Below the pieces are notes generated by a model that did no database searches, was not told the origin of the DNA, and was given only the letters and a program-made list of their open reading frames with translations. Position numbers and translations under genes: made by a program. Below are positions 1-10,416 of a stretch of 64,000 nucleotides of DNA, in pieces; position 1 is the first letter of the stretch, and every line of letters starts with the position of its first letter. Origin of the DNA: Phycisphaeraceae bacterium (GTDB lineage: Bacteria > Planctomycetota > Phycisphaerae > Phycisphaerales > Phycisphaeraceae); the NCBI GenBank assembly GCA_029260595.1, contig JAJDCY010000010.1, positions 545,675 to 609,674 on the forward strand. The letters run 5' to 3'.

Positions 1-519
1 GTGCGCACACTCAAGGTCGCCAAAGCCGCGGGCTTGTCGCTGTGCAGCGGCGGGATCTTCGGGATGGGCGAGCAGTGGGAAGACCGCCTGGACATCGCGT
101 TCGAGCTACGCGACATCGGCGTGGATGTCGTCCCGATCAACTTCCTCAACGCGATCCAAGGCACGCCGATGTACGGCAAGCAGCCCGACCTCGCGCCGAT
201 GCAGGCATTGAAGATCATCGCGATCTTCCGGTTCATCCTCCCGGACCGGGAGCTGAAGATCGCCGGCGGACGCGAAAAGATCCTGCGTGACATGCAGAGT
301 TGGATCTTCTTCGCCGGCGGGTCGAGCTTCCTGATCGGGAATTACCTCACCACGTTCGGCAGGGAGCCCGGCGACGATCTGCAGATGCTCCGCGACCTGG
401 GCTTGCCGTATCTGACCTTCGACGAGGTCGAGCACGAGGCCACCGCCCCGGCCACCCCGGTACGCATCGAAGTCAACGCCGAGGGCGGCGTAGCACTGCC
501 TGTTTTGGGCGGCGCATAG
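1..519 (+). CDS. bioB: Biotin synthase, C-terminal part (cut by window start)
   Basis: Radical-SAM sulfur insertion enzyme that converts dethiobiotin to biotin. Only the last 172 residues are present; the GTG at base 1 is probably an internal valine codon, since the radical-SAM CxxxCxxC region lies upstream of the window. Recognisable family segments are SGGIFGMGE (about residues 16-24), VPINFLNAIQGTPM (44-57) and FFAGGSSFLIGNYLTT near residue 105, which match the barrel core of BioB. In the segment that usually reads R-x-S-A/G-G-R-E, this protein has LKIAGGRE, so lysine sits where the conserved arginine ligand of the [2Fe-2S] cluster is expected. The family call is firm; the lysine assignment is by eye. 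Confidence 0.9.
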   Translation: MRTLKVAKAAGLSLCSGGIFGMGEQWEDRLDIAFELRDIGVDVVPINFLNAIQGTPMYGKQPDLAPMQALKIIAIFRFILPDRELKIAGGREKILRDMQSWIFFAGGSSFLIGNYLTTFGREPGDDLQMLRDLGLPYLTFDEVEHEATAPATPVRIEVNAEGGVALPVLGGA

Positions 520-724
520 GCACCTGCGATCGCGACTAGCCGTCTCGCTGTGGCAAAGAAATCGTTTAAAGAGCCTTAAATCGGATTGGGTCGGCTGGCG
601 ATGGGGATAGAACTGCTACAGGGTTGATCCAAAACCCACGAATCCTCCCCAACGCCCCCTTCGGGCCGGTGTTGCGACCCTCATCCGCAACGCGACGTCC
701 TGCAAGGGTTTGGCCTAGCCGGGG

Positions 725-752
725 TTGACGCCGAGCGATCCGCCGCTATCCT
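725..752 (+). promoter_or_regulatory. Candidate sigma-70-type promoter of fusA
   Basis: TTGACG at 725-730 and TATCCT at 747-752 are separated by 16 bases, close to the housekeeping consensus. Transcription from here would give a leader of nearly 190 bases before fusA. This is a sequence match only; no start-site data are available. Confidence 0.45.
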
Positions 753-777
753 TACGCATCTTTTTCCACAGGCGGGG

Positions 778-847
778 CGGGTATCGCCGCCGGTGGAGGG
801 GTTGGCATTGCGGGGCCGCTTTTCACGCTTCGGGCGGGCGATACCCG
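778..847 (+). repeat. 11-bp perfect inverted repeat in the fusA leader
   Basis: CGGGTATCGCC at 778-788 is the exact reverse complement of GGCGATACCCG at 837-847, with 48 bases between. It lies inside the predicted fusA transcript, so the arms could close a large stem-loop. No known leader family was recognised. Confidence 0.5.
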
Positions 848-905
848 AAATTCACCGAACGAACCAACCGATAAGTCGCCAGTGTAGGTAGACCCTTGGC
901 TGGAA

Positions 906-923
906 GGGGTTTCGCAAAACCCC
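906..923 (+). promoter_or_regulatory. Hairpin just upstream of the fusA ribosome-binding site
   Basis: GGGGTTT (906-912) pairs perfectly with AAACCCC (917-923) across a four-base CGCA loop. The stem ends seven bases before the GGGAGGAG ribosome-binding site. There is no following U-tract, so it looks more like a translational or RNA-stability element than a terminator. Its function is inferred from position alone. Confidence 0.5.
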
Positions 924-946
924 GCCGCCCGGGAGGAGACAGGATC

Positions 947-3100
<2,154 letters not shown>

Positions 3101-3131
3101 GTGAAACCGGGTTTTAGATTGACATAGTGAT

Positions 3132-3150
3132 TGTGATCCCGCTGATCACA
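3132..3150. promoter_or_regulatory. Perfect dyad downstream of fusA
   Basis: TGTGATC (3132-3138) and GATCACA (3144-3150) form a 7-bp perfect inverted repeat with a five-base spacer. It could be the fusA terminator stem, although no U-tract follows, or an operator for the small gene at 3250. The half sites resemble TGTGA/TCACA of CRP sites, but the gap between them is nine bases instead of six. Confidence 0.35.
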
Positions 3151-3249
3151 CAGGCCGCGTCATCCATCTGCCCGTGGAACTGCTGTCCCTGACACTCTGC
3201 CCAGCCCCTATATTGGGTGGTTGGGTATCTATTCACCAGTGTGATCGAT

Positions 3250-3771
3250 ATGAGTGGCGACGCAGAACCGATCGTCTTCCATCGCAGGAAATCATCAGCT
3301 ATCTGGCTATTGCTTAGTAGTGTGCTATTCGTTGTCTTGGGTATTTGGATAGCACAAACAATAGGCTGGGGCGGTTATCTAGTTGCGGGATTCTTCTCGC
3401 TGGGTATTCCGGTTGCGGTTGTTCAATTGTTGCCTGGCAGCACATACCTACGAATCACTGAAAACGAGCTCACGTTCACAATCATGTTTCGCGAGACGTC
3501 AATCTCATGGGATGTCATCGATGAGTTCATGGTCATAACCATGAAACAAACAGGCATGACCATCCACAAGATGGTGGGGATCAACTTCGTGTCGTCATAC
3601 GATGGTTCCCGCCTCGGCAGGCGCGTTAGCTCTGCGCTATCAGGGTGTGATGGCGCACTCCCAGACACCTATGGACAAAGAGCGGAAGACCTTGCCGACC
3701 TTCTCAATGCCTGCCTACAAGAGTTTACTGACCGCAGTGGGGAACAAACTGTACGAGCTGAGCAGGAATAG
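3250..3771 (+). CDS. Small membrane protein of unknown function, PH-like
   Basis: I do not recognise a named family with certainty. The 173-residue protein has a short polar N-terminus, two hydrophobic segments around residues 17-35 and 40-58 that should cross the membrane, and then a beta-rich soluble part (YLRITENELTF, ISWDVIDEFMV) that resembles the PH-like domain of small bacterial membrane proteins such as the STM3941 group. The start at ATG 3250 is preferred; a GTG at 3217 would add 11 residues. Base composition is visibly more AT-rich than its neighbours, which could mean recent acquisition. It sits alone between fusA and catalase. Confidence 0.6.
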   Translation: MSGDAEPIVFHRRKSSAIWLLLSSVLFVVLGIWIAQTIGWGGYLVAGFFSLGIPVAVVQLLPGSTYLRITENELTFTIMFRETSISWDVIDEFMVITMKQTGMTIHKMVGINFVSSYDGSRLGRRVSSALSGCDGALPDTYGQRAEDLADLLNACLQEFTDRSGEQTVRAEQE

Positions 3772-3973
3772 CCTCTGCAACGCACATCAGGTAACTCGCA
3801 GTCCAAAAAGAAGCACGGCCCGATCGTCTCGAGGCAGTCAAGCCGCCGGATAGGCGCGGCCTACTTGCGAGAGATGTCCGAACGCCGGGTCCTTCTGATG
3901 GTTCGCTTGCGTTTCTCCGGGCTTGGCGTACCCTCGTTGTCTGAGCCGGAGACACTCCAAAGGACCACTTCCC

Positions 3974-5425
3974 ATGGCTAAGAAACCGACCCTAACGACG
4001 ACCGGCGGCGCTCCGATCGCTGACAATCAGAACTCGATCACCGCGGGTCCGCGCGGGCCGGTGCTGATGCAGGACTACCAATTGCTCGAGAAGCTCGCGC
4101 ATCAGAACCGCGAGCGTATCGCCGAGCGCACCGTGCACGCCAAGGGGTGGGGGGCGTTCGGCACGCTGACCGTGACCCACGACGTTACCCGGTACACCAA
4201 GGCGGACTTGTTCACCAAAGTCGGCAAGAAGACCGAGGTGCTCGCGCGCTTCTCGACCGTGGCCGGAGAGGCCGGGGCGGCGGACGCCGAGCGCGACGTA
4301 CGCGGCTTTGCGCTGAAGTTTTATTCTGACCAGGGCAACTGGGACATGGTTGGCAACAACACGCCGGTGTTCTTTGTGCGCGACCCGTACAAGTTTCCCG
4401 ACTTCATACACACACAGAAGCGACACCCCAAGACGAATCTGCGGTCGCCCACGGCGATGTGGGATTTTTGGTCGCTGTCGCCCGAGTCGTTGCATCAGGT
4501 CACGATCCTGATGTCCGACCGGGGTTTGCCGATCGGCGTGCGCCATATCAATGGCTACGGCAGCCACACGTTCAGTCTTATTAATGCGAAGAATGAGCGC
4601 GTCTGGGTCAAGTTCCACTTCAAGACGATGCAGGGTCACAAGCACTGGACAAATGAAGAGGCCGAACGAGTCGTTGGCAAGACGCGCGAGTCGACGCAGG
4701 AGGACCTGTTCTATGCGATCGAGAAGGGCGATTACCCCAAGTGGCGGTTTTGCATCCAGGTCATGCCCGAAGGCGATGCGGACAAGGCACCGTTCAACCC
4801 CTTTGACCTGACGAAGGTATGGCCACACGGTGACTACCCGCTGATTGACGTCGGGGTGATGGAGCTAAACCGTAACCCTGAGAATTACTTCGCACAGATC
4901 GAGCAGGCGGCGTTCTCGCCGTCGAATATCGTGCCCGGTATCGGTTTTTCGCCGGACAAGATGCTTCAGGCCCGGGTGTTTTCTTATGCCGATGCCCACC
5001 GTCACCGCCTCGGCACACACTATGAGGCCTTGCCCGTCAACGCGCCGAAGTCCGCGGTGAACCACTACCACAAAGACGGGCAGATGCGCTTCACCGCGAA
5101 CAACCCCAATCCTGATGCATACTACGAGCCGAATTCATTTGACGGGCCGGTCGAGCGACCCGAGTTTGGCGAGCCGCCGTTGAGCGTTAGCGGCGACGCC
5201 GACCGGTACAACCACCGCGAGGGCAACGACGACTACAGCCAACCCCGCGCGCTGTTCGATTTATTCGATGCCGGTCAGAAGGCACGGCTGTACTCCAACA
5301 TCGCGGCGGCCATGAAGGGCGTTGCGCAAGAGATTGTCGACCGCCAACTCGGACACTTCGAGCAGGTGCACCCCGATTATGCGGCCGGCGTGCGTGCCGC
5401 GTTGGCGAACGCCGGTGGCGCGTAG
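3974..5425 (+). CDS. katA: Monofunctional haem catalase
   Basis: Decomposes hydrogen peroxide to water and oxygen. The 483-residue length fits the small-subunit clade of monofunctional catalases. Visible catalytic elements are the distal histidine in [12 protein letters not shown] (about residue 55), the distal asparagine in [14 protein letters not shown] (about residue 128) and the proximal haem-ligand tyrosine in [14 protein letters not shown] (near residue 338). The start at ATG 3974 gives the usual [20 protein letters not shown] opening; an upstream in-frame TTG at 3923 adds non-family sequence. It is monocistronic and ends at a strong hairpin. No OxyR or PerR site was recognised upstream. 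Confidence 0.95.
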   Translation: MAKKPTLTTTGGAPIADNQNSITAGPRGPVLMQDYQLLEKLAHQNRERIAERTVHAKGWGAFGTLTVTHDVTRYTKADLFTKVGKKTEVLARFSTVAGEAGAADAERDVRGFALKFYSDQGNWDMVGNNTPVFFVRDPYKFPDFIHTQKRHPKTNLRSPTAMWDFWSLSPESLHQVTILMSDRGLPIGVRHINGYGSHTFSLINAKNERVWVKFHFKTMQGHKHWTNEEAERVVGKTRESTQEDLFYAIEKGDYPKWRFCIQVMPEGDADKAPFNPFDLTKVWPHGDYPLIDVGVMELNRNPENYFAQIEQAAFSPSNIVPGIGFSPDKMLQARVFSYADAHRHRLGTHYEALPVNAPKSAVNHYHKDGQMRFTANNPNPDAYYEPNSFDGPVERPEFGEPPLSVSGDADRYNHREGNDDYSQPRALFDLFDAGQKARLYSNIAAAMKGVAQEIVDRQLGHFEQVHPDYAAGVRAALANAGGA

Positions 5426-5471
5426 ATCCGGGTGTGAAGCGGGTAACAAGAAGGCACTTCTAGAATGAAGC

Positions 5472-5501
5472 ACGGCCCGTGCAGGGGATGCAACGGGCCG
5501 T
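5472..5501. terminator. Hairpin at the katA convergent junction
   Basis: ACGGCCCGT (5472-5480) is a perfect 9-bp inverted repeat of ACGGGCCGT (5493-5501), with a 12-base loop that can pair further (GCA/TGC). It lies between the ends of two converging genes and probably stops transcription from both sides, although no long T-tract flanks it. Confidence 0.6.
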
Positions 5502-5531
5502 ACTCGATCAGGGTCAGATTGTAATGACGGC

Positions 5532-6125
5532 TTAGTCGGCCATCGCCATCGTCTTGAGGCGGTCGTGCGTGTCCGGCGATGCCGGGACGTTCGGGATCGG
5601 AGCCTTCTTGACTTTATTGCGCGGTTGAGCGCGGCGGTCGAGCAGGTCCGGCTTGAGGATGATCATCCGCGGTGAGACGTAAGGGTGCGGGCCACCGTGT
5701 ACGCCGTTGGGGTTGGTTACGATGCGGGAGCGCTGCTTGGCCGCGACTACGTTTTGCGCACGCTGAGCTTCCATCAGCCAGTGGTTGTCGGGCATGACCA
5801 TGTGTCGGTTTTGCCGGCGGTAGTCGACGTCGGGGTCGATGTAGACGGTCGCGTGATCGACCTGCACCTCGGCGAGGTGTGTGTACACCGGCTGGTTGGC
5901 GAGTTGCCTGCTTACGATCGCGGCCGGCTCAACAATGCCGCGCGTCACGATGTAGGACACACGCGACCCGGGCAGCGTCGATGCCGACGAGCGGACAACC
6001 TGTGCCGTCCGCATCCCCGAGCTGCGCGTAACAACCTGCGCACATGGCCCTTCAGCCAGCGCGAGCGACGACCACCCGCTGATAGCCAACGGGCAGACCA
6101 ACAATGCCATAAGTTTCCTTCTCAC
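5532..6125 (-). CDS. Secreted protein of unknown function
   Basis: A 197-residue protein with an N-terminal signal peptide (charged MRRK, hydrophobic stretch, likely cleavage after LALAEG). The mature part is basic and rich in Arg, Pro, His and Val; it contains a YIDPDVDYRRQNRHMVMPDN segment and a Met/Pro-rich end. No enzymatic motif was recognised. Translation may start at GTG 6125 (GGAGAGG upstream) or at the ATG at 6110, which has AGAAGGA in front; both keep the signal peptide. It is monocistronic and converges with katA. The function is unknown; an envelope or periplasmic location is the only safe inference. Confidence 0.65.
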   Translation of the reverse strand: MRRKLMALLVCPLAISGWSSLALAEGPCAQVVTRSSGMRTAQVVRSSASTLPGSRVSYIVTRGIVEPAAIVSRQLANQPVYTHLAEVQVDHATVYIDPDVDYRRQNRHMVMPDNHWLMEAQRAQNVVAAKQRSRIVTNPNGVHGGPHPYVSPRMIILKPDLLDRRAQPRNKVKKAPIPNVPASPDTHDRLKTMAMAD

Positions 6126-6440
6126 TTTGCCTCTCCTTCGCCCTCCGGGCGACTGCTGCAGGTAACGTGCCTAGGCCGGTCTCTCCAACGGCGTTAGGCG
6201 ATGAATCGTCGTCGAGTCCATCCTCGTGACGATCCGCTCCGGGCGACTGCACTTGATATGTTGCAATCAGGGTGCCACGGCAGGGGTGGGCGAGGCGCGT
6301 CGCTATAAGATCAGTGTTGGCCGCAGATTGTGTTGGTGCGTTAGAAAACGTCTTGTCGCTGCTCGCGACGAAAAGTCGTTTCCACACAACACTTACCGTT
6401 GCCCAGCCGCCACAGTGCGCGCGGGCCGTGCGGCTGGCGG
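6126..6440. repeat. Intergenic region with a 14-bp direct repeat
   Basis: About 315 bases between the secreted-protein gene and the end of the cyclase gene. CTCCGGGCGACTGC occurs at 6143-6156 and again at 6237-6250, exactly 94 bases apart and both upstream of the secreted-protein gene, so it may be a duplicated regulator site. Candidate frames here (for example the minus-strand frame 6052-6387) overlap a better gene and have no recognisable product. Confidence 0.45.
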
Positions 6441-9272
6441 CTACTTGCGTTCAAGGATGATATGCCCGTCGAACTGATCGCCCGGCGGCGCCTGCAGGTG
6501 CTGTTCGCACGCGGCGCGGTAGAGGTCGGTCAGCGGGTCTGAGCCTTGGGTTGCTTCGACTTTCGCGATCGCCGCGAGGGCGGTGTCGAAGTCGCCTCGC
6601 AGGTACGCGGTCACCACGGTGCGCGTCTGCGATACACGTGCGAGCAGTGCGTCGGACGCGGCGGGGGTATCGCACAACGGTTCGAAAACCATCACGCCTT
6701 CGGACTTGCCGACGACGCGCAGCTTGGCGATCGGCCGGACGAGAAAACGGTCGCCCATCAGCTCGGTTGTGCGCCCGTTGATGAGGATCCCGGTGCCGAC
6801 GGCTTTGTTGGCCGACTCGAGACGCGCGGCGAGGTTGACGGTGTCGCCGAGCACGGTGTAGTCGCTTGCGTCGGAGGGGCCGGCGTCGCCGACGACCATC
6901 GTCCCACTGGCAACGCCGCACCGCAGAGACAACGTTTGGTCCAGGTTGTACAACCCGCTTGTGCGCACAGTGTCGGTGAACGTGCCCATCGCGGCTTGCA
7001 TCTCGAGTGCCGTTGCGACGGCGTCGGCGGCGTGGGTGTCGCTGGTCTGGGGCGCGCCGAAGAAAAACATGATCCCGTCGCCGAGAAACTTGTTCACATA
7101 CCCGCCGCGCTTGCGGATGATCGGCACCATCAATTCCATATACGCGCTAAGAAGCGGCACGGTATGCTCACGGAGTGTCTCGGAGATCGCGGTGAAGCCC
7201 GAGAGGTCGGCGAAGCACACGGTTAGCTCGCGCACCTGCCCGTCCAGGCGCGCCATTTCCGGGTGTTCGAGCACGTAGTTGACCAGCACCGGGTCGACGT
7301 AGCTGCGGAACCGCTTGGTGATACGTACACGTTCGCCGCGCTCGATGACGAAGCGGGCGACCGTGCAACCGGTCCAAACCAGAAGCACAGCCGCGATCGG
7401 CCCGGCGATCCCGACCAGCGTGTTGGCGAAGTCGAATAGGAGCACACCGTTGATGAGCGCGTACGCGCCGGCCAACCCGCCGGCGGTTGTGAGGGCGACC
7501 AGCGGGGTGAAGCGTGCGGTGGCGACGGCTGCGAGCAGCCCCATGAGGCAGGTCATTACGGCTGCGGTCCACGGTCCGGCGCGCCGCCAGACGTCACCGG
7601 TCATGATCGCGTTGAAGATCACGCCGTGGACGACGACGCCCGGGCACTCGGCGTGCAGGCTGGTGGGTACGAAGTCCGCCGCGGTCGCCGTCGCGGTCCA
7701 CCCGAGCAGCACGGCCCGACCGTCGAGGTGTGCGCGCAGCAGGTCACGCCCGGCGGCGAGTTGCTCTTCCAGGAGCGCGTTCTGGCGGGCGACCGCGTTC
7801 AGTGCGCGGGCGGACTGGATCAGCCGGCGATCCTGATCGGTCAGTTGGTCGTCCGGGACATCTTTGTAAAGGTCCAACCACCCGGCGCGGTCCAATTCGG
7901 CGAGTGTCCAGCGGATCATTGCCTGGCGCGTGTGGGGTGTACTACCCGAGTCGGGCTGGGCCTTGTATTGCTCGAATCGTGACGCATCCAATACGAAGAG
8001 CAATGCGAGTAGTGCGTCGTCGGCTTGGGCGCGGTTGTGCGCGAGGCGGCGCTGGGTCTCGATGACCTGCCAGATCTGGCTGACCGGCAGGTGCTGGTGG
8101 GACGCTGCCCGGTCGGCGCGGTCGTACATGACCGACCACCGCTGCGAGCCGAACCATGGGATGTCCATCAGGGCGCCGACCCGCACACCCAATCGTGGCG
8201 ATCGCTGGCGTCGCAGTGGGATCACGCGTCGGCCGTCGGGATGGGTGATCGTCAGGCGATGCGGTCCTAACTCGATGTCGTTGATGTCTGCGTCGAGTGC
8301 CAGCAGCGCGAGCGACAGGCCCATCTGCGGGTAGAGGCGCCCGTCGTGTTCGATCAGCAGGGGCACGGACCGGACGACGCCGTCCGTGTCGGCGAGGTAG
8401 TTGACGAAACCGGTGGCCCCGGCCGCTTCGGCGAGTGGGGCGATTGGCGCGAGGCTGATCGTTGCCCGCAGCGTGTCGTGGGTGTTGTCGGGTCGCGGCG
8501 ATGAGAAGCGGCGGAGCGACCGGATCGAAATCGCGCGGTTGTATTGGCTGTCGAGTGTGCGTAGCAGCGGGGAGCCGCCCAGGACGCCCGCGTTGGCACC
8601 CGGTAGCAAGCGGTCGCGCACCTGTGGGAATGACAGGTGGCCGCGGTCCATTTCGCGGGCGATCCGCTCATAGACGCCGTGGCGGCGTGCAAGTAAAAAC
8701 TCGTCGGCCGGGCTCATGTCGGCCGGTGGGGTTTGATGCTCGGGTCCGAGCGCGGCGACGGCCTGCTGAGGCGTCAGGCCGGGTTGGTTCGCCAACAGGG
8801 TTTGCATCGCCTGGGCGCGGCCGCTGGGTGGCTGCCTGGGCGCGAATGAGAAGGGGATGAGTGTGTTGTCGAAGCGGGCGACTGCGGCGCAAAGCGCATC
8901 GTCGTCGCTGACCTGTTCGAACTCGCCGTCGGGGCCGGGCAGGTACCGCGGGTCCTGCGGTTCGGTGATGAGGATATCCATCGCCAGCGCTTTGGCACCG
9001 GCGAGGCGGACCTCGTCGACGATGGCGGCGAGGTGGCTTCGCGGCCAGGGCCAGGGGCCGATTGATTCGAGTGAGCGGTCGTCGATATCGACGTGGGCGA
9101 GGCGGTCGGTCGGTGGGGGGGTGAAGAACTGGCAGCGGCGTGCGCGCAGATCGTACAGCCAGTGCTCAAGCGGTCCGAGCAACCCGGCAGCGTCGGCCAC
9201 GACCAGCACGGCCGTCAACGCCGCGCCGATCCCAACAATCTGCAGTGTCAGCTTACGCTCGTTGCGGGTCAT
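6441..9272 (-). CDS. CHASE2-domain class III adenylate cyclase
   Basis: Membrane receptor cyclase of 943 residues. An N-terminal transmembrane helix (about 9-30) leads into an extracytoplasmic CHASE2 sensor with HVDIDDRSLESIGPWPWPR near residue 60; a long insertion makes the external part unusually large. Hydrophobic helices follow at about 561-645, then a cytoplasmic class III cyclase domain at 675-860. Metal-binding aspartates are seen in FADLSGFT (about 690) and FLGDGIMFF (about 729). The lysine of NKFLGDG and aspartate of SDYTVLGDTVNLAARLE (about 800) match the adenine-specifying pair, so ATP is the likely substrate and cAMP the product. It is the last gene of an operon with fecR, a lipoprotein and a barrel protein. 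The external ligand is unknown. Confidence 0.9.
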   Translation of the reverse strand: MTRNERKLTLQIVGIGAALTAVLVVADAAGLLGPLEHWLYDLRARRCQFFTPPPTDRLAHVDIDDRSLESIGPWPWPRSHLAAIVDEVRLAGAKALAMDILITEPQDPRYLPGPDGEFEQVSDDDALCAAVARFDNTLIPFSFAPRQPPSGRAQAMQTLLANQPGLTPQQAVAALGPEHQTPPADMSPADEFLLARRHGVYERIAREMDRGHLSFPQVRDRLLPGANAGVLGGSPLLRTLDSQYNRAISIRSLRRFSSPRPDNTHDTLRATISLAPIAPLAEAAGATGFVNYLADTDGVVRSVPLLIEHDGRLYPQMGLSLALLALDADINDIELGPHRLTITHPDGRRVIPLRRQRSPRLGVRVGALMDIPWFGSQRWSVMYDRADRAASHQHLPVSQIWQVIETQRRLAHNRAQADDALLALLFVLDASRFEQYKAQPDSGSTPHTRQAMIRWTLAELDRAGWLDLYKDVPDDQLTDQDRRLIQSARALNAVARQNALLEEQLAAGRDLLRAHLDGRAVLLGWTATATAADFVPTSLHAECPGVVVHGVIFNAIMTGDVWRRAGPWTAAVMTCLMGLLAAVATARFTPLVALTTAGGLAGAYALINGVLLFDFANTLVGIAGPIAAVLLVWTGCTVARFVIERGERVRITKRFRSYVDPVLVNYVLEHPEMARLDGQVRELTVCFADLSGFTAISETLREHTVPLLSAYMELMVPIIRKRGGYVNKFLGDGIMFFFGAPQTSDTHAADAVATALEMQAAMGTFTDTVRTSGLYNLDQTLSLRCGVASGTMVVGDAGPSDASDYTVLGDTVNLAARLESANKAVGTGILINGRTTELMGDRFLVRPIAKLRVVGKSEGVMVFEPLCDTPAASDALLARVSQTRTVVTAYLRGDFDTALAAIAKVEATQGSDPLTDLYRAACEQHLQAPPGDQFDGHIILERK

Positions 9273-9296
9273 AGAGGGGCGCTATGATACGCTGCT

Positions 9297-10340
9297 CTAC
9301 TCGACATACTGGGGCATAGGGCAATCGCTACGATAATGTTCGCCGTAGCTGCCGTGCTCCTCCCAGTCTCCATATTCCTCCCAATCTCCGTACTCCTCCC
9401 AGTCTCCGTAGTGCGACCCGTAATTCTCACCGTAGGAATTCCCATAGCTCTCATGGTGGTGCATCTCTGGGCAGTCTTCGATGACGCTGGCCAGGCTCTC
9501 CATTGAGGAGGAGTTCTTGGCGAATGCCTGGAAGTCGAGCACGTCGGTGCTGCGCAGGTGGTTGCCGCCCATGCCCAGCCAGAGTTGCATTAACTGCCAG
9601 ATGTTCTGCGAGTCGCCGTCGAATGGGGTCACCGGATCGGACGCGGTCCTGCGTTCCTCGCCCTGCGCCGGCCCCTCATCCGGCGTTGCGCCGGTCGCGC
9701 CGTCCCCGGCGAGCGTTCGCTTTTGCCGCTTGACGCCGCGGAACTGGGCGACCGTCTGGCCGGTCAGCTTCCAGGCGAAGGGGGTGAATGGGGGTTGATC
9801 GAATACGCCGGTATCGGTGCCGCGGACGGCGAGGGTGGCGCTGGGGCTGGAGATCGTGGTTTCGTACTCGAGGCCCGCGGCCTCGACGTTGTAGCGCGTC
9901 CGGCCGTACTTCATCCCGAGGTCGGTTTTGATGTGGTTGGCGGAGCGGATCGCGTCGAGAACCTGGATGACGCCGAGGCGGTCGAGGGTGACGACCTGGC
10001 TGGGCGGGATGACGAACTGGACGGCGCTGCGCGGGCCGGTGCGGAACTCGGCGCCGGGGGAGAGGACCATGCCGGGTTCGGCTGTCTGCCAGGGTTGGTC
10101 GATCGCGCCGCGCACCTGAACCATGCCTTTGACGGCGACGACGCGGACTTCGAGCGATTCATAGTGCTCGGCGGGGGGCTGATCGATGGTGTCCATCGCC
10201 GGCTGTACGAGCGGGGCGGTTGGTTGTTCAACCGGCTCGACGGATTCGTTCTCGGCGTTTGCCGCGTTACCGGTTGCTGTCAGGACGCCTGCGAAGATCA
10301 CCGCCCACGCGATTCGAGATGTGTTGTGCCAAGTGCCCAT
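9297..10340 (-). CDS. Secreted FecR-domain protein with Tyr/Gly/Glu-rich repeat tail
   Basis: A 347-residue exported protein: signal peptide at residues 1-29 (ending GNAANAE), a FecR domain at about 65-185 (VVAVKGMVQVRG, WQTAEPGMVLSPGAEFRTG, and the ATLAVRGTDTGVF segment), then a linker and a C-terminal tail rich in Tyr, Gly, Glu, His and Trp. The tail contains three tandem copies of the hexamer YGDWEE-type unit. Unlike classical FecR there is no cytoplasmic anti-sigma segment, so it should act outside the membrane. Its gene is 24 bases upstream of the CHASE2 cyclase gene, and FecR-CHASE2 pairing is known from other bacteria; it is a likely external partner or ligand-presenting subunit of the cyclase. 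Good GGAGGT ribosome-binding site. Confidence 0.85.
   Translation of the reverse strand: MGTWHNTSRIAWAVIFAGVLTATGNAANAENESVEPVEQPTAPLVQPAMDTIDQPPAEHYESLEVRVVAVKGMVQVRGAIDQPWQTAEPGMVLSPGAEFRTGPRSAVQFVIPPSQVVTLDRLGVIQVLDAIRSANHIKTDLGMKYGRTRYNVEAAGLEYETTISSPSATLAVRGTDTGVFDQPPFTPFAWKLTGQTVAQFRGVKRQKRTLAGDGATGATPDEGPAQGEERRTASDPVTPFDGDSQNIWQLMQLWLGMGGNHLRSTDVLDFQAFAKNSSSMESLASVIEDCPEMHHHESYGNSYGENYGSHYGDWEEYGDWEEYGDWEEHGSYGEHYRSDCPMPQYVE
9358..9411 (-). repeat. Three 18-bp tandem repeats inside the FecR gene
   Basis: Units at 9358-9375, 9376-9393 and 9394-9411 differ at only a few bases (for example CCCAGTCTCC against CCCAATCTCC) and encode consecutive DWEEYG-type hexapeptides. Such in-frame units can gain or lose copies by slippage without breaking the protein. 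Confidence 0.8.
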
Positions 10341-10416
10341 GCCGCGAGTACCTCCAGGCCGGCCCGGACCGCAGTTGTTGGGTCGCCAAGGCTCAAGCCG
10401 TGCTGCTGCGTCGAAA

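Larger units (their letters stand above)
520..946. other. Intergenic region between bioB and fusA: long structured leader
   Basis: About 430 bases without a convincing coding frame. The bioB-proximal half shows no clear terminator. The fusA-proximal half holds a plausible promoter at 725-752, an 11-bp inverted repeat (778-788 with 837-847), a perfect 7-bp hairpin (906-923) and a strong GGGAGGAG ribosome-binding site at about 930-937. A reading frame continues upstream of the chosen fusA start from a TTG at 896, but it lacks a ribosome-binding site and encodes no EF-G sequence. Confidence 0.6.

Noticed and set aside
6052-6387. Minus-strand frame of 111 codons before the secreted-protein gene
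   Set aside because: It overlaps a better-supported gene with a signal peptide and has no recognisable motif or ribosome-binding site.
9358-9411. CRISPR-like repeat
   Set aside because: The 18-bp units are directly tandem without spacers and keep the reading frame of the FecR gene.
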